Assembly: GCA_022772475.1 (NCBI GenBank)
Contig: JALEZQ010000004.1
Span: 1 to 33,870 of the forward strand
Length of the DNA: 33,870 nucleotides
From: Bacteroidales bacterium
GTDB lineage: Bacteria; Bacteroidota; Bacteroidia; Bacteroidales; Bacteroidaceae
Reading direction: 5' to 3'
A program made the translations under genes and the position numbers. Positions within the stretch are counted from its first letter, which is position 1. The number at the start of each line of letters is the position of its first letter. This document shows positions 24,291-31,739 of the stretch, one piece after another. The notes below the pieces were generated by a model. That model did not search any database. It was given only the letters and a program-made list of their open reading frames with translations, and had not been told where the DNA came from.

Positions 24291-25826
24291 ATGAATACCT
24301 GTTCCCGAAATTTTGTTCAAGCCCTCTTTTCCCTGTCCGTCGCCATTGCGGCCACGACATTGCCCGCCTATGCCCAGAGCAAGCATCAGGTTGCTCCGGG
24401 CGAAACCCTCTACGGCCTGTCGCGTCGGTATGGCGTCAGCATGGACCGCCTTCGCGAGGCCAATCCGGGCCTTACGGCCGAGAGTCTGAAGGCCGGTATG
24501 CAGATTGCTATCCCCACCGCCACGCCGGCCGCAGGTACGCCGGCCGCCACGCCCGCCGCCGCAGGTACGCCGGCCGCAGGGCGGCAGCAAATGGCGCCCG
24601 ACACGCGCCAAAAGGCCGAGCCGCGCAAGCATAAGGTAAAGCGCAAGGAAACGCTCTACGGCATCGCCCGCCAGTATGGGCTTACTGTGGATGAACTGCT
24701 GGCCGCCAACCCATCGGTAGATACCACGAGGACAAAGTTGAAGAAAGGCATCGAACTGACCATTCCCGAACCGCGCCGGCAGGCTGCTGCCGTGGCCAAG
24801 GTGCGCCGCCTGACCGTCGTGCTGCCCCTGCTCGAAGAGAGCGTAGCCGGGCGGCGCTGCATCGAGTTTTACCGCGGTATGCTCATGGCCATCGACCAAA
24901 TGCGCGACGAGATGCAGGGCGAAATGGTCATCACCACCCTCAACGAGCCCGCCTCGGGAGCCTCGATGAGCCATCTGAAGGAACAGGTGGAGAAGTCGGC
25001 GCCCGACGTGGTGATAGGCCCGCTCTATCCCGGCCACTTCGAGACTGTGCGCGGGTGGGTAGCCGCCCGCAGCAAGACCGACTGGCTCATCCCCTTCTCG
25101 TCCAAATATCCCAGTGTGGCCAGTCAGCCCCGGACCATCCTGCTCAATGCCCCCGACGAGTATAAGGGGCAGATGGCCGCCGACCTCTTCGTGCAGCACT
25201 TCCGGCAGGCACGCATCGTCTTCCTGCACGAACAGGGTGGCGATGAGGTGCTCTTCACCTCAGGTCTGCGCAACCGCCTGGTGGCAGCCGGCATGGAGGT
25301 GGCCGACCTGCCCGTGGGCTACACCCGCGACGACATGCAGAAGGCGGTGGCCGCCAAGGGCCTGACGCTGTTCGTCCCCGATGCCTCGACCAACGCCGTG
25401 GCCACCAAACTGCTGGACCAGATGGCCCATGTCAGTGCCCCCAATGCCCACAGCCGCGTGGCGCTGGCCGGCTATTCCCGCTGGAACGATGCCGACAGCG
25501 GCGTGCGCTCGCTTCTGACGCGCCCCGCCACCGATGTCTATCTGTGCATGCCCTATTTCCACGATGCCGGTTCGCCGCAGGGCGCACGCTTCACGAGCGA
25601 TTACTACGGCTGGTTCCGCCAGTCGGCCGCCGAGGGCGGACAGTATGCCGCCATGGGGCACGATGCCATGTTGGCCTATTTTGGGCAGACCCAGCGCCAT
25701 CAAGTGGGCACTCTGCCCGTCTTCAGCCGCATAGCAGAAGGCGGCGGCCGCGTCAACAGCACGTTTGTTCTGCTCCAGTTTACACCGCAGGGCACCATTC
25801 AGCAGATTGCCCTAACAAACCGTTAG
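24291..25826 (+). CDS. Double-LysM protein with periplasmic-binding-protein fold
   Basis: An exported, probably peptidoglycan-associated protein of 511 residues. The signal peptide ends LPAYAQ (residue 29). LysM 1 spans about 32-75 (HQVAPGETLYGLSRRYGVS) and LysM 2 about 114-158 (HKVKRKETLYGIARQYGL). They are joined by an Ala/Thr/Pro linker encoded by short DNA repeats near 24520-24583. From about 172 on it has a type-1 periplasmic-binding fold (LTVVLPLLEES, FYRGMLMAIDQM, PDVVIGPLYPGH), as in LivJ-like receptors and in the penicillin-binding-protein activator LpoA. The start at 24291 is set by the signal peptide. PorT-like follows after 3 bp. No ABC transporter is nearby, so an LpoA-like or scaffolding role is more likely than import; this is inference. 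Confidence 0.82.
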   Translation: MNTCSRNFVQALFSLSVAIAATTLPAYAQSKHQVAPGETLYGLSRRYGVSMDRLREANPGLTAESLKAGMQIAIPTATPAAGTPAATPAAAGTPAAGRQQMAPDTRQKAEPRKHKVKRKETLYGIARQYGLTVDELLAANPSVDTTRTKLKKGIELTIPEPRRQAAAVAKVRRLTVVLPLLEESVAGRRCIEFYRGMLMAIDQMRDEMQGEMVITTLNEPASGASMSHLKEQVEKSAPDVVIGPLYPGHFETVRGWVAARSKTDWLIPFSSKYPSVASQPRTILLNAPDEYKGQMAADLFVQHFRQARIVFLHEQGGDEVLFTSGLRNRLVAAGMEVADLPVGYTRDDMQKAVAAKGLTLFVPDASTNAVATKLLDQMAHVSAPNAHSRVALAGYSRWNDADSGVRSLLTRPATDVYLCMPYFHDAGSPQGARFTSDYYGWFRQSAAEGGQYAAMGHDAMLAYFGQTQRHQVGTLPVFSRIAEGGGRVNSTFVLLQFTPQGTIQQIALTNR

Positions 25827-25829
25827 TCC

Positions 25830-26609
25830 ATGAAAATGCAGACTTTTTTTCGCCGGCGTCCCCATCTTCTCCGTCACAGCCCCCGTACACGCCGGTGGGT
25901 GATGGCCGTCGTGGCCATCGTGGTGCTGGGCGCCGCCCTGCCCGCCGCGGCACAGGTCGGCGAAGCGCGCCGCACCATATCGCTCGGCTTCAGCGGCGGC
26001 ACGGTGATGAACAATGTCACCTTCGACCCCACCATCAAGCAGAAGATGCACACGGGGCCCACCATGGGCCTCACCGTCCGCTTTGTGTCGGAGAAGTATT
26101 TCAAAACCCTCTGCGCCCTGCAGATGGAGGTCAACTACGCCCGCTTGGGGTGGACCGAGGACATCCGCAGCAGCGCCGACCAGCCCCTGCCCGACACCTA
26201 CAGCCGCCATATGGACTACCTGCGCATACCGCTGCTGGCGCGCCTGTCGTGGGGCTACGAGCGTCGCGGCTTCTCCGCCGCCTTCATCGCCGGTCCCGAG
26301 TTTGGCTACCTGTTGAGCGAAAAGAGCGAGCGTAGCGCCGAGTGGACGCTCGATGCCGAAGGCCTGCCCGATCGTCCGAACGGCATGTCGGCACAGTATG
26401 ACATGCCCGTTGAGCATCGCTTCGACTATGCCATCACCGGCGGTCTCTCGCTCGAGATAGCAACCGGCATAGGCCGTTTCTCGCTGGACGGCCGCTATAC
26501 CTACGGTCTGGCCGACCTCTTCAGCAACGGCAAGAAAGACGTCTTCTCCCGCTCGAACCACAGCACCATCACGGTGAAACTGTCCTACCTCTTTGACGTG
26601 AGGAAGTAG
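25830..26609 (+). CDS. porT: PorT-like outer-membrane beta-barrel protein
   Basis: An outer-membrane barrel of the OMP_b-brl family, 259 residues. It has the PorT-like pattern GFSGGTVMNNVTFDP, LTVRFVSEKYFKTLCALQMEVNYARLGW, MDYLRIPLLARLSW and FIAGPEFGYLLSEK. In Porphyromonas gingivalis PorT is needed for type IX secretion. Whether this protein does that or belongs to a wider barrel group cannot be settled, since no other T9SS core gene (porK-N, sov) is in the window. The first ATG gives an Arg-rich stretch before the signal peptide; starting at Met25 (25902) gives a more normal signal, MAVVAIVVLGAALPAAAQ. The 3-bp gap after the LysM gene implies translational coupling. Confidence 0.7.
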   Translation: MKMQTFFRRRPHLLRHSPRTRRWVMAVVAIVVLGAALPAAAQVGEARRTISLGFSGGTVMNNVTFDPTIKQKMHTGPTMGLTVRFVSEKYFKTLCALQMEVNYARLGWTEDIRSSADQPLPDTYSRHMDYLRIPLLARLSWGYERRGFSAAFIAGPEFGYLLSEKSERSAEWTLDAEGLPDRPNGMSAQYDMPVEHRFDYAITGGLSLEIATGIGRFSLDGRYTYGLADLFSNGKKDVFSRSNHSTITVKLSYLFDVRK

Positions 26610-26639
26610 CGGAGCATACACATATTATATATAAGGAAC

Positions 26640-26688
26640 ATTCGGGCGAGGAAGATAGGCTTCCCTCGCCCGAATTTTTCTTTTTCCC
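26640..26688 (+). terminator. Terminator after the PorT-like gene
   Basis: ATTCGGGCGAGG (26640-26651) pairs with CCTCGCCCGAAT (26664-26675), extended by AAG/CTT with a bulge, then TTTTTCTTTTTCCC. Confidence 0.9.
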
Positions 26689-26714
26689 TTGCTTGAGAAT
26701 TTCCACAGCCCGCG

Positions 26715-26942
26715 GGCACTCGAAGTGCCAGCCGCGGGTACTCGAAGTGCCGGCCTGTGGCACTCGAAGTGCCAGCCGCGGGTACTCGAAGTGCCAGCCT
26801 GTGGCACTCGAAGTGCCGGCCCTTGGCAATCGTCTTGCCAGCCCTTGGCAATCGTCTTGCCAGCCTGTGGGAATAATATTCCCAGCCTGTGGGAATAAAG
26901 TTCCCAGCCTGTGGGAATAATGTTCCCAACGGCGTTGGGAAT
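26715..26942. repeat. Array of ten 22-bp units, each a 15-nt hairpin plus 7-nt spacer
   Basis: Hairpins start at 26715, 26737, 26759, 26781, 26803, 26825, 26847, 26869, 26891 and 26913, exactly 22 bp apart. Units 1-5 are GGCACT or GGTACT, loop CGA, AGTGCC. Units 6-7 are GGCAAT-CGT-CTTGCC (5-bp stem). Units 8-10 are GGGAAT, a 3-nt loop, ATTCCC or GTTCCC. Spacers are A/G-GCC followed by TGT, GCG or CTT. A half unit GGGAAT at 26937 pairs with the end of unit 10 (TTCCCAAC-GGC-GTTGGGAA). The array lies between the convergent terminators at 26640-26688 and 26951-26983. Open frames across it are an effect of the 22-nt period and are not taken as genes. There are no cas genes and no unique spacers, so it is not CRISPR. 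Confidence 0.9.
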
Positions 26943-26950
26943 ATCAAAAA

Positions 26951-26983
26951 GGCCGGTCACACCGTGAGATGGTGCAACCGGCC
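26951..26983 (-). terminator. Terminator after metY
   Basis: GGCCGGT (26951-26957) and ACCGGCC (26977-26983) form a 7-bp GC stem with further pairing inside (CACC/GGTG). On the minus strand TTTTTGATATT follows. It lies 30 bp after the metY stop. Confidence 0.75.
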
Positions 26984-27012
26984 GCTTGTCTAACCTAAAT
27001 CTATATCCAAAA

Positions 27013-28296
27013 TTATGCGAAAGCCTGCTCGAGGTCGTCGATGATGTCGTCGATGTGCTCCGTGCCGATGCTCAGACGGATGGTCGAAGGCGTGATGTGC
27101 TGCTCGGCCAGTTCCTGCGGCGACATCTGCGAGTGGGTGGTGGTGGCCGGGTGGATGACCAGGCTCTTGACGTCGGCTACGTTGGCCAGCAGCGAGAAGA
27201 TCTGCAGACGGTCGATGAAGCGCCAAGCGGCCTCCTGTCCGCCCTTTATCTCGAAGGTGAAGATGCTGCCGCCGTCGTTGGGGAAGTACTTCTTGTACAG
27301 CGCGTGCGAGGGATGCGAGGGCAGCGAGGGGTGGTTGACGCGCTCCACCTGCGGATGGCGGCTGAGATATTCCACGACCTTGAGCGTGTTCTCCACATGG
27401 CGCTCCACGCGGAGCGACAGCGTCTCCAGGCCTTGCAGCAGGATGAAGGCGTTGAAGGGCGAGAGCGTGGCGCCCGTGTCACGCAGCAGGACGGCACGGA
27501 TGCGGGTGACGAAGGCGGCAGCGCCGGCCACGTCGGCAAAGACGGCACCATGGTAGGAGGGGTCGGGACCGGCCAGGGTGGGGAACTTTTCGGCGTAGTT
27601 TTTCCAGGGGAAAGTGCCGCCGTCAACGATGACGCCGCCAAGGCTCGTGCCGTGGCCGCCGATGAACTTGGTGGCCGAGTGGACCACGATGTCGGCGCCG
27701 TGCTCGATGGGGCGGATGAGGTATGGCGTGCCGAAGGTGTTGTCCACGATGAGAGGTACGCCATGCCGGTGGGCCGCCTCGGCCACGGCGTCGAGGTCGG
27801 TCACGTCGCAGTTGGGGTTGCCGAAGGTCTCGACGAAGACGGCGCGCGTCTCGGGGCGGAAGGCGGCTTCGAGGGCCGCGGCGTCGTTGACGTTGACGAT
27901 GGTGTTCGTCACGCCGCGGTCGGCCAGCGTGTGCGTGATGAGGTTGAACGAGCCGCCGTAGAGATTGTCGGCCGCGATGAGGTGCGTGCCGGGCAGCAGG
28001 ATGTTCTCCAGGGCGTAGGTGATGGCGGCAGCACCGCTGGCTACGGCCAGGCCGGCCACGCCGCCCTCGAGGGCAGCCACGCGGTCCTCAAAGACGCCCT
28101 GCGTGCTGTTGGTCAGACGGCCGTAGATGTTGCCGGCGTCGCGCAGGCCGAAGCGGTCGGCAGCGTGCTGCGAATTGCGGAATACATACGACGTGGTTTG
28201 GTAGATGGGCACCGCGCGGGCGTCGGTGGCGGGGTCGGGCTGCTCTTGGCCTACATGAAGTTGGAGGGTCTCGAAGTGGAGTTTCTTTGTGCTCAT
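27013..28296 (-). CDS. metY: O-acetylhomoserine aminocarboxypropyltransferase (sulfhydrylase)
   Basis: A PLP enzyme of the Cys/Met metabolism family that joins O-acetylhomoserine with sulfide to give homocysteine. It has 427 residues, longer than cystathionine gamma-synthase (about 390) and right for MetY. PLP Lys210 is in HSATKFIGGHG; other family blocks are IYGRLTNSTQGVFEDRVAALEGG (phosphate-binding Tyr/Arg), VFVETFGNPN and VDNTFGTPYL. The N-terminus HFETLQLHVGQ is typical of MetY. It pairs with the acetyl-type MetA at 15469-16377. The gene is divergent from an Lrp/AsnC regulator, and Lrp-like boxes lie just upstream of its promoter. Confidence 0.95.
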   Translation of the reverse strand: MSTKKLHFETLQLHVGQEQPDPATDARAVPIYQTTSYVFRNSQHAADRFGLRDAGNIYGRLTNSTQGVFEDRVAALEGGVAGLAVASGAAAITYALENILLPGTHLIAADNLYGGSFNLITHTLADRGVTNTIVNVNDAAALEAAFRPETRAVFVETFGNPNCDVTDLDAVAEAAHRHGVPLIVDNTFGTPYLIRPIEHGADIVVHSATKFIGGHGTSLGGVIVDGGTFPWKNYAEKFPTLAGPDPSYHGAVFADVAGAAAFVTRIRAVLLRDTGATLSPFNAFILLQGLETLSLRVERHVENTLKVVEYLSRHPQVERVNHPSLPSHPSHALYKKYFPNDGGSIFTFEIKGGQEAAWRFIDRLQIFSLLANVADVKSLVIHPATTTHSQMSPQELAEQHITPSTIRLSIGTEHIDDIIDDLEQAFA

Positions 28297-28338
28297 GGTC
28301 TATGGATTGATGTGTGAGTTGTTGTAGTGGTTTCGTCT

Positions 28339-28370
28339 GCAAAGTTACGGGTTTGTAGATATTCCTTCCA
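28339..28370 (-). promoter_or_regulatory. Promoter of metY
   Basis: On the minus strand TTG (28368-28370), 21 bp, TAACTTTG (28339-28346). The first Lrp-like box starts 17 bp upstream of the -33 element. Confidence 0.65.
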
Positions 28371-28386
28371 AGCCTTTCTAAAAACT

Positions 28387-28401
28387 CAGAAGATTTCACT
28401 A
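28387..28401. promoter_or_regulatory. Lrp-like box 1
   Basis: CAGAAGATTTCACTA fits 13 of 15 positions of the E. coli Lrp consensus YAGHAWATTWTDCTR. It is closest to the metY promoter. Confidence 0.5.
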
Positions 28402-28417
28402 AATTTGCGGCGTTTTG

Positions 28418-28432
28418 CAGAATAATCTTCTG
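28418..28432. promoter_or_regulatory. Lrp-like box 2
   Basis: CAGAATAATCTTCTG, an imperfect palindrome, fits 13 of 15 consensus positions. Its centre is 31 bp from box 1, about three helical turns. Confidence 0.6.
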
Positions 28433-28458
28433 TTTTGCCCTTCTCAACGGCTCTCGCG

Positions 28459-28473
28459 CAGAATAATCTTCTG
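28459..28473. promoter_or_regulatory. Lrp-like box 3
   Basis: CAGAATAATCTTCTG again, identical to box 2 over 15 bp. Its centre is 41 bp from box 2, about four helical turns, and 70 bp before the regulator's start codon. Confidence 0.6.
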
Positions 28474-28543
28474 CGGCGCTCTTGGCCGACAGTATGGTTA
28501 GACAGCCCGCACGTTCTGCCACATTCCAAAATCTCTGTACCGT

Positions 28544-29011
28544 ATGAATACAGAAGGCCTTGATTCTACCGACATAGCCATCCTCCGCACCTTGCAGGAG
28601 AATGCGCGCTTGAGCAACAAAGAGATTGCCGGCATTGTCCATCTATCTTCTACCCCCGTCTATGAGCGCATCCGCCGCTTGGAGCAGAAAGGCTATATCA
28701 ACAAATATATGGCCGTGCTCGATGCCGAGCGGCTGGGTTGCGGCTTTGTGGTGTTCTGCAGTGTCAAACTGAATTGCCTGACCAAGAAGACCGCCGACGA
28801 GTTTGCCCAGTTGGTCCGTGAGATGCCCGAGGTGACCGAGTGTTACAACATCTCCGGCAGTTTCGACTTCCTGCTGAAAATACATGCCCGCGATATGGCC
28901 TCCTACCGCGAGTTTGTGCTGTGGCGGCTGACGCAGATACCCCATATCGGATCTTTGGAGAGCACCTTCGTCATGGAGGAAATCAAGCACGACCACGGCA
29001 TTATCCTTTAG
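28544..29011 (+). CDS. Lrp/AsnC family transcriptional regulator
   Basis: A DNA-binding regulator that senses an amino acid, 155 residues. The N-terminal winged helix-turn-helix is LDSTDIAILRTLQENARLSNKEIA, then STPVYERIRRLEQKGYI (residues 6-52). The C-terminal RAM domain (about 65-145) shows VTECYNISGSFDFLLKIHARDM, the ligand and oligomer region. It is divergent from metY, with three Lrp-like boxes between them. The likeliest reading is autoregulation plus control of metY, with methionine or another amino acid as effector. No clear TAnnTTTG promoter is seen before its ATG, so its own start site is uncertain. Confidence 0.93.
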   Translation: MNTEGLDSTDIAILRTLQENARLSNKEIAGIVHLSSTPVYERIRRLEQKGYINKYMAVLDAERLGCGFVVFCSVKLNCLTKKTADEFAQLVREMPEVTECYNISGSFDFLLKIHARDMASYREFVLWRLTQIPHIGSLESTFVMEEIKHDHGIIL

Positions 29012-29078
29012 ACAGGATGAATGCGGTGGCAACAGATAGCAACAGATAGCAACAGAACTTATAGAATCCCTCTCTTAT

Positions 29079-29759
29079 ATGATTACGTCTATGAATCTTT
29101 GTGAGAAACGCGCGTGCATCTTCGACCTCGACGGCACGCTGCTCGATACCCTTGACGATTTGGCCGACGCCGTCAACTATGCCCTCGCCGCCTGTCGTCT
29201 GCCGCTGCGTTCGCGACAGGACATCCGCCGCTTTCTGGGCAATGGCGTGCGCTCGCTGGTGACTCAGAGCGCCGCGCCCATGGCCGATGCCGATTTGACG
29301 GAGCACGCGCTGACGCTGTTTCGTGCCCATTACCTTGAGCACAGCATGGATAAGACGAAGCCCTACGACGGCATCCTGCCACTGCTCGATGCGCTCAAGG
29401 CCCATGGCGTGCGGACGGCCATCGTCTCCAACAAACTGCAGGAGGCGGTCACCGGCTTGGCGGACCATTTCTTTGTCGGCCGTATTGACGTGGCCATCGG
29501 TGAGCGCGAGGGCATACGCCGCAAGCCGGCGCCCGACATGCTGCTCGAGGGCCTGCGTCTGCTGGACGCCACACCAGAAGAGACGCTCTACGTGGGCGAT
29601 TCGGAAGTGGATTACGCCTGCGCACAGGCGGCGGGCATCGACTGCGCCTCCGTGCTGTGGGGCTTCCGCGACGAAGACTTCATGCGCCGTCACTGCCCCG
29701 GAGCCACCTTCTTCTTTCATCCACAAGACTTGCAGCAGGCGCTCACCGCTTGCCGCTGA
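29079..29759 (+). CDS. HAD-IA phosphatase, phosphoglycolate phosphatase-like
   Basis: A cytoplasmic HAD-superfamily hydrolase of 226 residues. Motif I is FDLDGTLLDTL with catalytic Asp16 and Asp18; motif II is TAIVSNK; the motif III Lys is in RRKPAPDMLLEGL; motif IV is YVGDSEVDYACA. The cap domain lies between motifs I and II, as in Gph/PgmB-type enzymes. GNGVRSLV and the overall pattern favour phosphoglycolate phosphatase, but this subfamily also contains other phosphatases. The ATG at 29091 is an alternative start. A 10-bp repeat (AACAGATAGC) occurs just upstream at about 29030-29055. It is 67 bp after the Lrp gene on the same strand. Confidence 0.8.
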   Translation: MITSMNLCEKRACIFDLDGTLLDTLDDLADAVNYALAACRLPLRSRQDIRRFLGNGVRSLVTQSAAPMADADLTEHALTLFRAHYLEHSMDKTKPYDGILPLLDALKAHGVRTAIVSNKLQEAVTGLADHFFVGRIDVAIGEREGIRRKPAPDMLLEGLRLLDATPEETLYVGDSEVDYACAQAAGIDCASVLWGFRDEDFMRRHCPGATFFFHPQDLQQALTACR

Positions 29760-29854
29760 AGGCTGAGAGCGACCAAAGGCCATAAAGACCATAAAGAATA
29801 GCCGGAAACGCAAATTTAGTCCTTCGCAGTAGGGGGCAATCCTTAAGATTGTTG

Positions 29855-29862
29855 TACTTTTG
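29855..29862 (+). promoter_or_regulatory. -7 element of the aspS promoter
   Basis: TACTTTTG matches TAnnTTTG, 37 bp before the ATG at 29900. No good TTG lies 19-21 bp upstream. Confidence 0.5.
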
Positions 29863-29899
29863 CCAAAGCAAACACAACATACAATATATATATAAGTAT

Positions 29900-31663
29900 A
29901 TGTACAGAACTACTACCTGCGGCGAACTTCGCCTGAGCGATGCGGGACGCACCGTGACGCTGGCCGGCTGGGTGCAGCGCAGCCGTAAGATGGGCGGCAT
30001 GACCTTCATCGACCTGCGCGACCGCTACGGCATCACCCAACTGGTGTTCAACGAAGAAACCGACGCCGACCTCTGCCATAAGGCCAACAAGCTGGGCCGC
30101 GAATACGTCATCCAAGTGACGGGCGAGGTGAACGAACGCTATGCCAAGAACAGCAACATGCCTACGGGCGACATCGAGATTGTGGTGCGCGAACTGAACG
30201 TGCTCAACGCCTCGGACGTTCCTCCCTTCACCATCGAGGACAATACCGACGGCGGCGACGACCTGCGCATGAAATACCGCTATCTCGACTTGCGCCGCAA
30301 CCCCGTGCGTGCCAACCTCGAACTGCGTCACAAATTCTGCTTGGCCGTGCGCCACTTCCTCGACAGCAAGGGCTTCCTGGAGATTGAAACCCCCGTCCTC
30401 GTCGGCTCCACGCCCGAAGGTGCCCGCGACTTCATCGTGCCTTCGCGCATGAATCAGGGCCAGTTTTACGCCCTGCCGCAGAGCCCACAGACGCTCAAGC
30501 AACTGCTCATGGTGGCCGGCATGGACCGCTACTTCCAGATTGTGAAGTGCTTCCGCGACGAAGACCTGCGCGCCGACCGCCAGCCGGAGTTTACGCAGAT
30601 CGACTGCGAGATGTCCTTCGTTGAGCAGGACGACATCATCCGCGTCTTTGAGGAGATGACCAAGTACCTCTTCCGCGAGGTGCGCGGCGTTGATTTGGGC
30701 GAGACGCCCTTCCTGCGCCTGCCCTGGAGCGAGGCCATGCGCCGCTTCGGTAGCGACAAGCCCGATATGCGCTTCGGCATGGAGTTTGTCGAACTCATGG
30801 ACGTGCTCAAGGGCACGGGCTCGTTTGCCGTCTTCAACGACGCGGCCTACATCGGCGGTATCTGCGCCACGGGCTGCGCCCACTATACGCGCAAGATGCT
30901 CGACGAACTGACCAACTTCGTCAAGTCGCCGCAGATTGGTGCCAAGGGCCTGGTCTATGCCCGCGTCGAAGCCGACGGCCACGTCAAGAGCAGCGTGGAC
31001 AAATTCTATACCCCCGAGGTGCTCAACGCCATGAAGGAGGCCATGGGTGCACAGCCCGGCGACCTCATCCTCATCATCAGCGGCGACGATGCGATGCGTG
31101 CCCGCAAGCAACTGTGCGAACTGCGTCTGGAGATGGGCTCGCGCCTCGGCCTGCGCGACAAGAACAAGTTTGCCCTGCTGTGGGTGGTGGACTTCCCCAT
31201 GTTCGAGTGGAGCGACGAGGAGCAGCGCCTCATGGCCATGCATCATCCGTTTACCTCGCCCAAGCCCTCGGACATTGCCAAGCTCGACACCGACCCCGCC
31301 TCCGTGCTGGCCGATGCCTACGACATGGTGTGCAACGGTGTAGAAGTGGGCGGTGGCAGCATCCGTATTCACGATGCCGTGCTTCAGGCCAAAATCTTCG
31401 AAGTGCTGGGCTTCACCCCCGAGCGCGCCAAGGAGCAGTTTGGCTTCCTGATGAACGCCTTCAAGTATGGCGCACCGCCTCACGGCGGTCTGGCCTACGG
31501 TCTGGACCGTTTCGTGTCGCTCTTCGCCGGACTGGACAGCATCCGCGACTGCATCGCCTTCCCGAAGAACAACTCCGGACGCGACGTGATGCTCGACGCC
31601 CCGTCGGTCGTTGACCAGAAGCAGCTCGACGAACTCGGCATCTGCCTTGCGCCGAAAGAATAA
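29900..31663 (+). CDS. aspS: Aspartyl-tRNA synthetase, bacterial type
   Basis: Charges tRNA-Asp. The 587-residue protein has an N-terminal OB anticodon-binding domain ([23 protein letters not shown]), the class II core with [18 protein letters not shown] (motif 2) and [10 protein letters not shown] (motif 3), and the bacterial GAD insertion between them (about residues 285-405). [10 protein letters not shown] is the aspartate-side flipping loop. The start at 29900 is set by the conserved [11 protein letters not shown] and by the -7 element at 29855, which excludes the earlier ATG at 29849. Confidence 0.97.
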   Translation: MYRTTTCGELRLSDAGRTVTLAGWVQRSRKMGGMTFIDLRDRYGITQLVFNEETDADLCHKANKLGREYVIQVTGEVNERYAKNSNMPTGDIEIVVRELNVLNASDVPPFTIEDNTDGGDDLRMKYRYLDLRRNPVRANLELRHKFCLAVRHFLDSKGFLEIETPVLVGSTPEGARDFIVPSRMNQGQFYALPQSPQTLKQLLMVAGMDRYFQIVKCFRDEDLRADRQPEFTQIDCEMSFVEQDDIIRVFEEMTKYLFREVRGVDLGETPFLRLPWSEAMRRFGSDKPDMRFGMEFVELMDVLKGTGSFAVFNDAAYIGGICATGCAHYTRKMLDELTNFVKSPQIGAKGLVYARVEADGHVKSSVDKFYTPEVLNAMKEAMGAQPGDLILIISGDDAMRARKQLCELRLEMGSRLGLRDKNKFALLWVVDFPMFEWSDEEQRLMAMHHPFTSPKPSDIAKLDTDPASVLADAYDMVCNGVEVGGGSIRIHDAVLQAKIFEVLGFTPERAKEQFGFLMNAFKYGAPPHGGLAYGLDRFVSLFAGLDSIRDCIAFPKNNSGRDVMLDAPSVVDQKQLDELGICLAPKE

Positions 31664-31681
31664 TCTGAAATAACAAATAGC

Positions 31682-31720
31682 CAAGACCATGTCCTCCCCG
31701 TGCGAGAGGGCATGGTCTTG
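31682..31720 (+). terminator. Hairpin between aspS and nadE
   Basis: CAAGACCATG (31682-31691) and CATGGTCTTG (31711-31720) pair perfectly over 10 bp and extend inward by TCCTC/GAGGG (one G-T) to 15 bp. Only CCCATTTC follows, a poor T-run. It ends 19 bp before the nadE ATG, so it could act as an attenuator in a joint aspS-nadE transcript. Confidence 0.6.
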
Positions 31721-31739
31721 CCCATTTCAACCGGTACTT

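Noticed and set aside
26715-26942. CRISPR array
   Set aside because: Units are nearly identical throughout with no unique spacers, the 22-bp period is too short, the stems change in blocks, and no cas gene is in the window.
26569-26960. Several overlapping open frames on both strands with repeated peptides such as GWHFEYPRLALRVP
   Set aside because: A 22-nt period rotates all frames and happens to avoid stops. Frames are open on both strands at once, which argues against coding.
29030-29055. AACAGATAGC repeat before the HAD phosphatase as a regulatory array
   Set aside because: Only about two and a half 10-bp copies; chance slippage is enough to explain it.
29843-31690. 615-residue minus-strand open frame
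   Set aside because: Shadow of aspS in a high-GC genome; aspS on the plus strand has all its family motifs.
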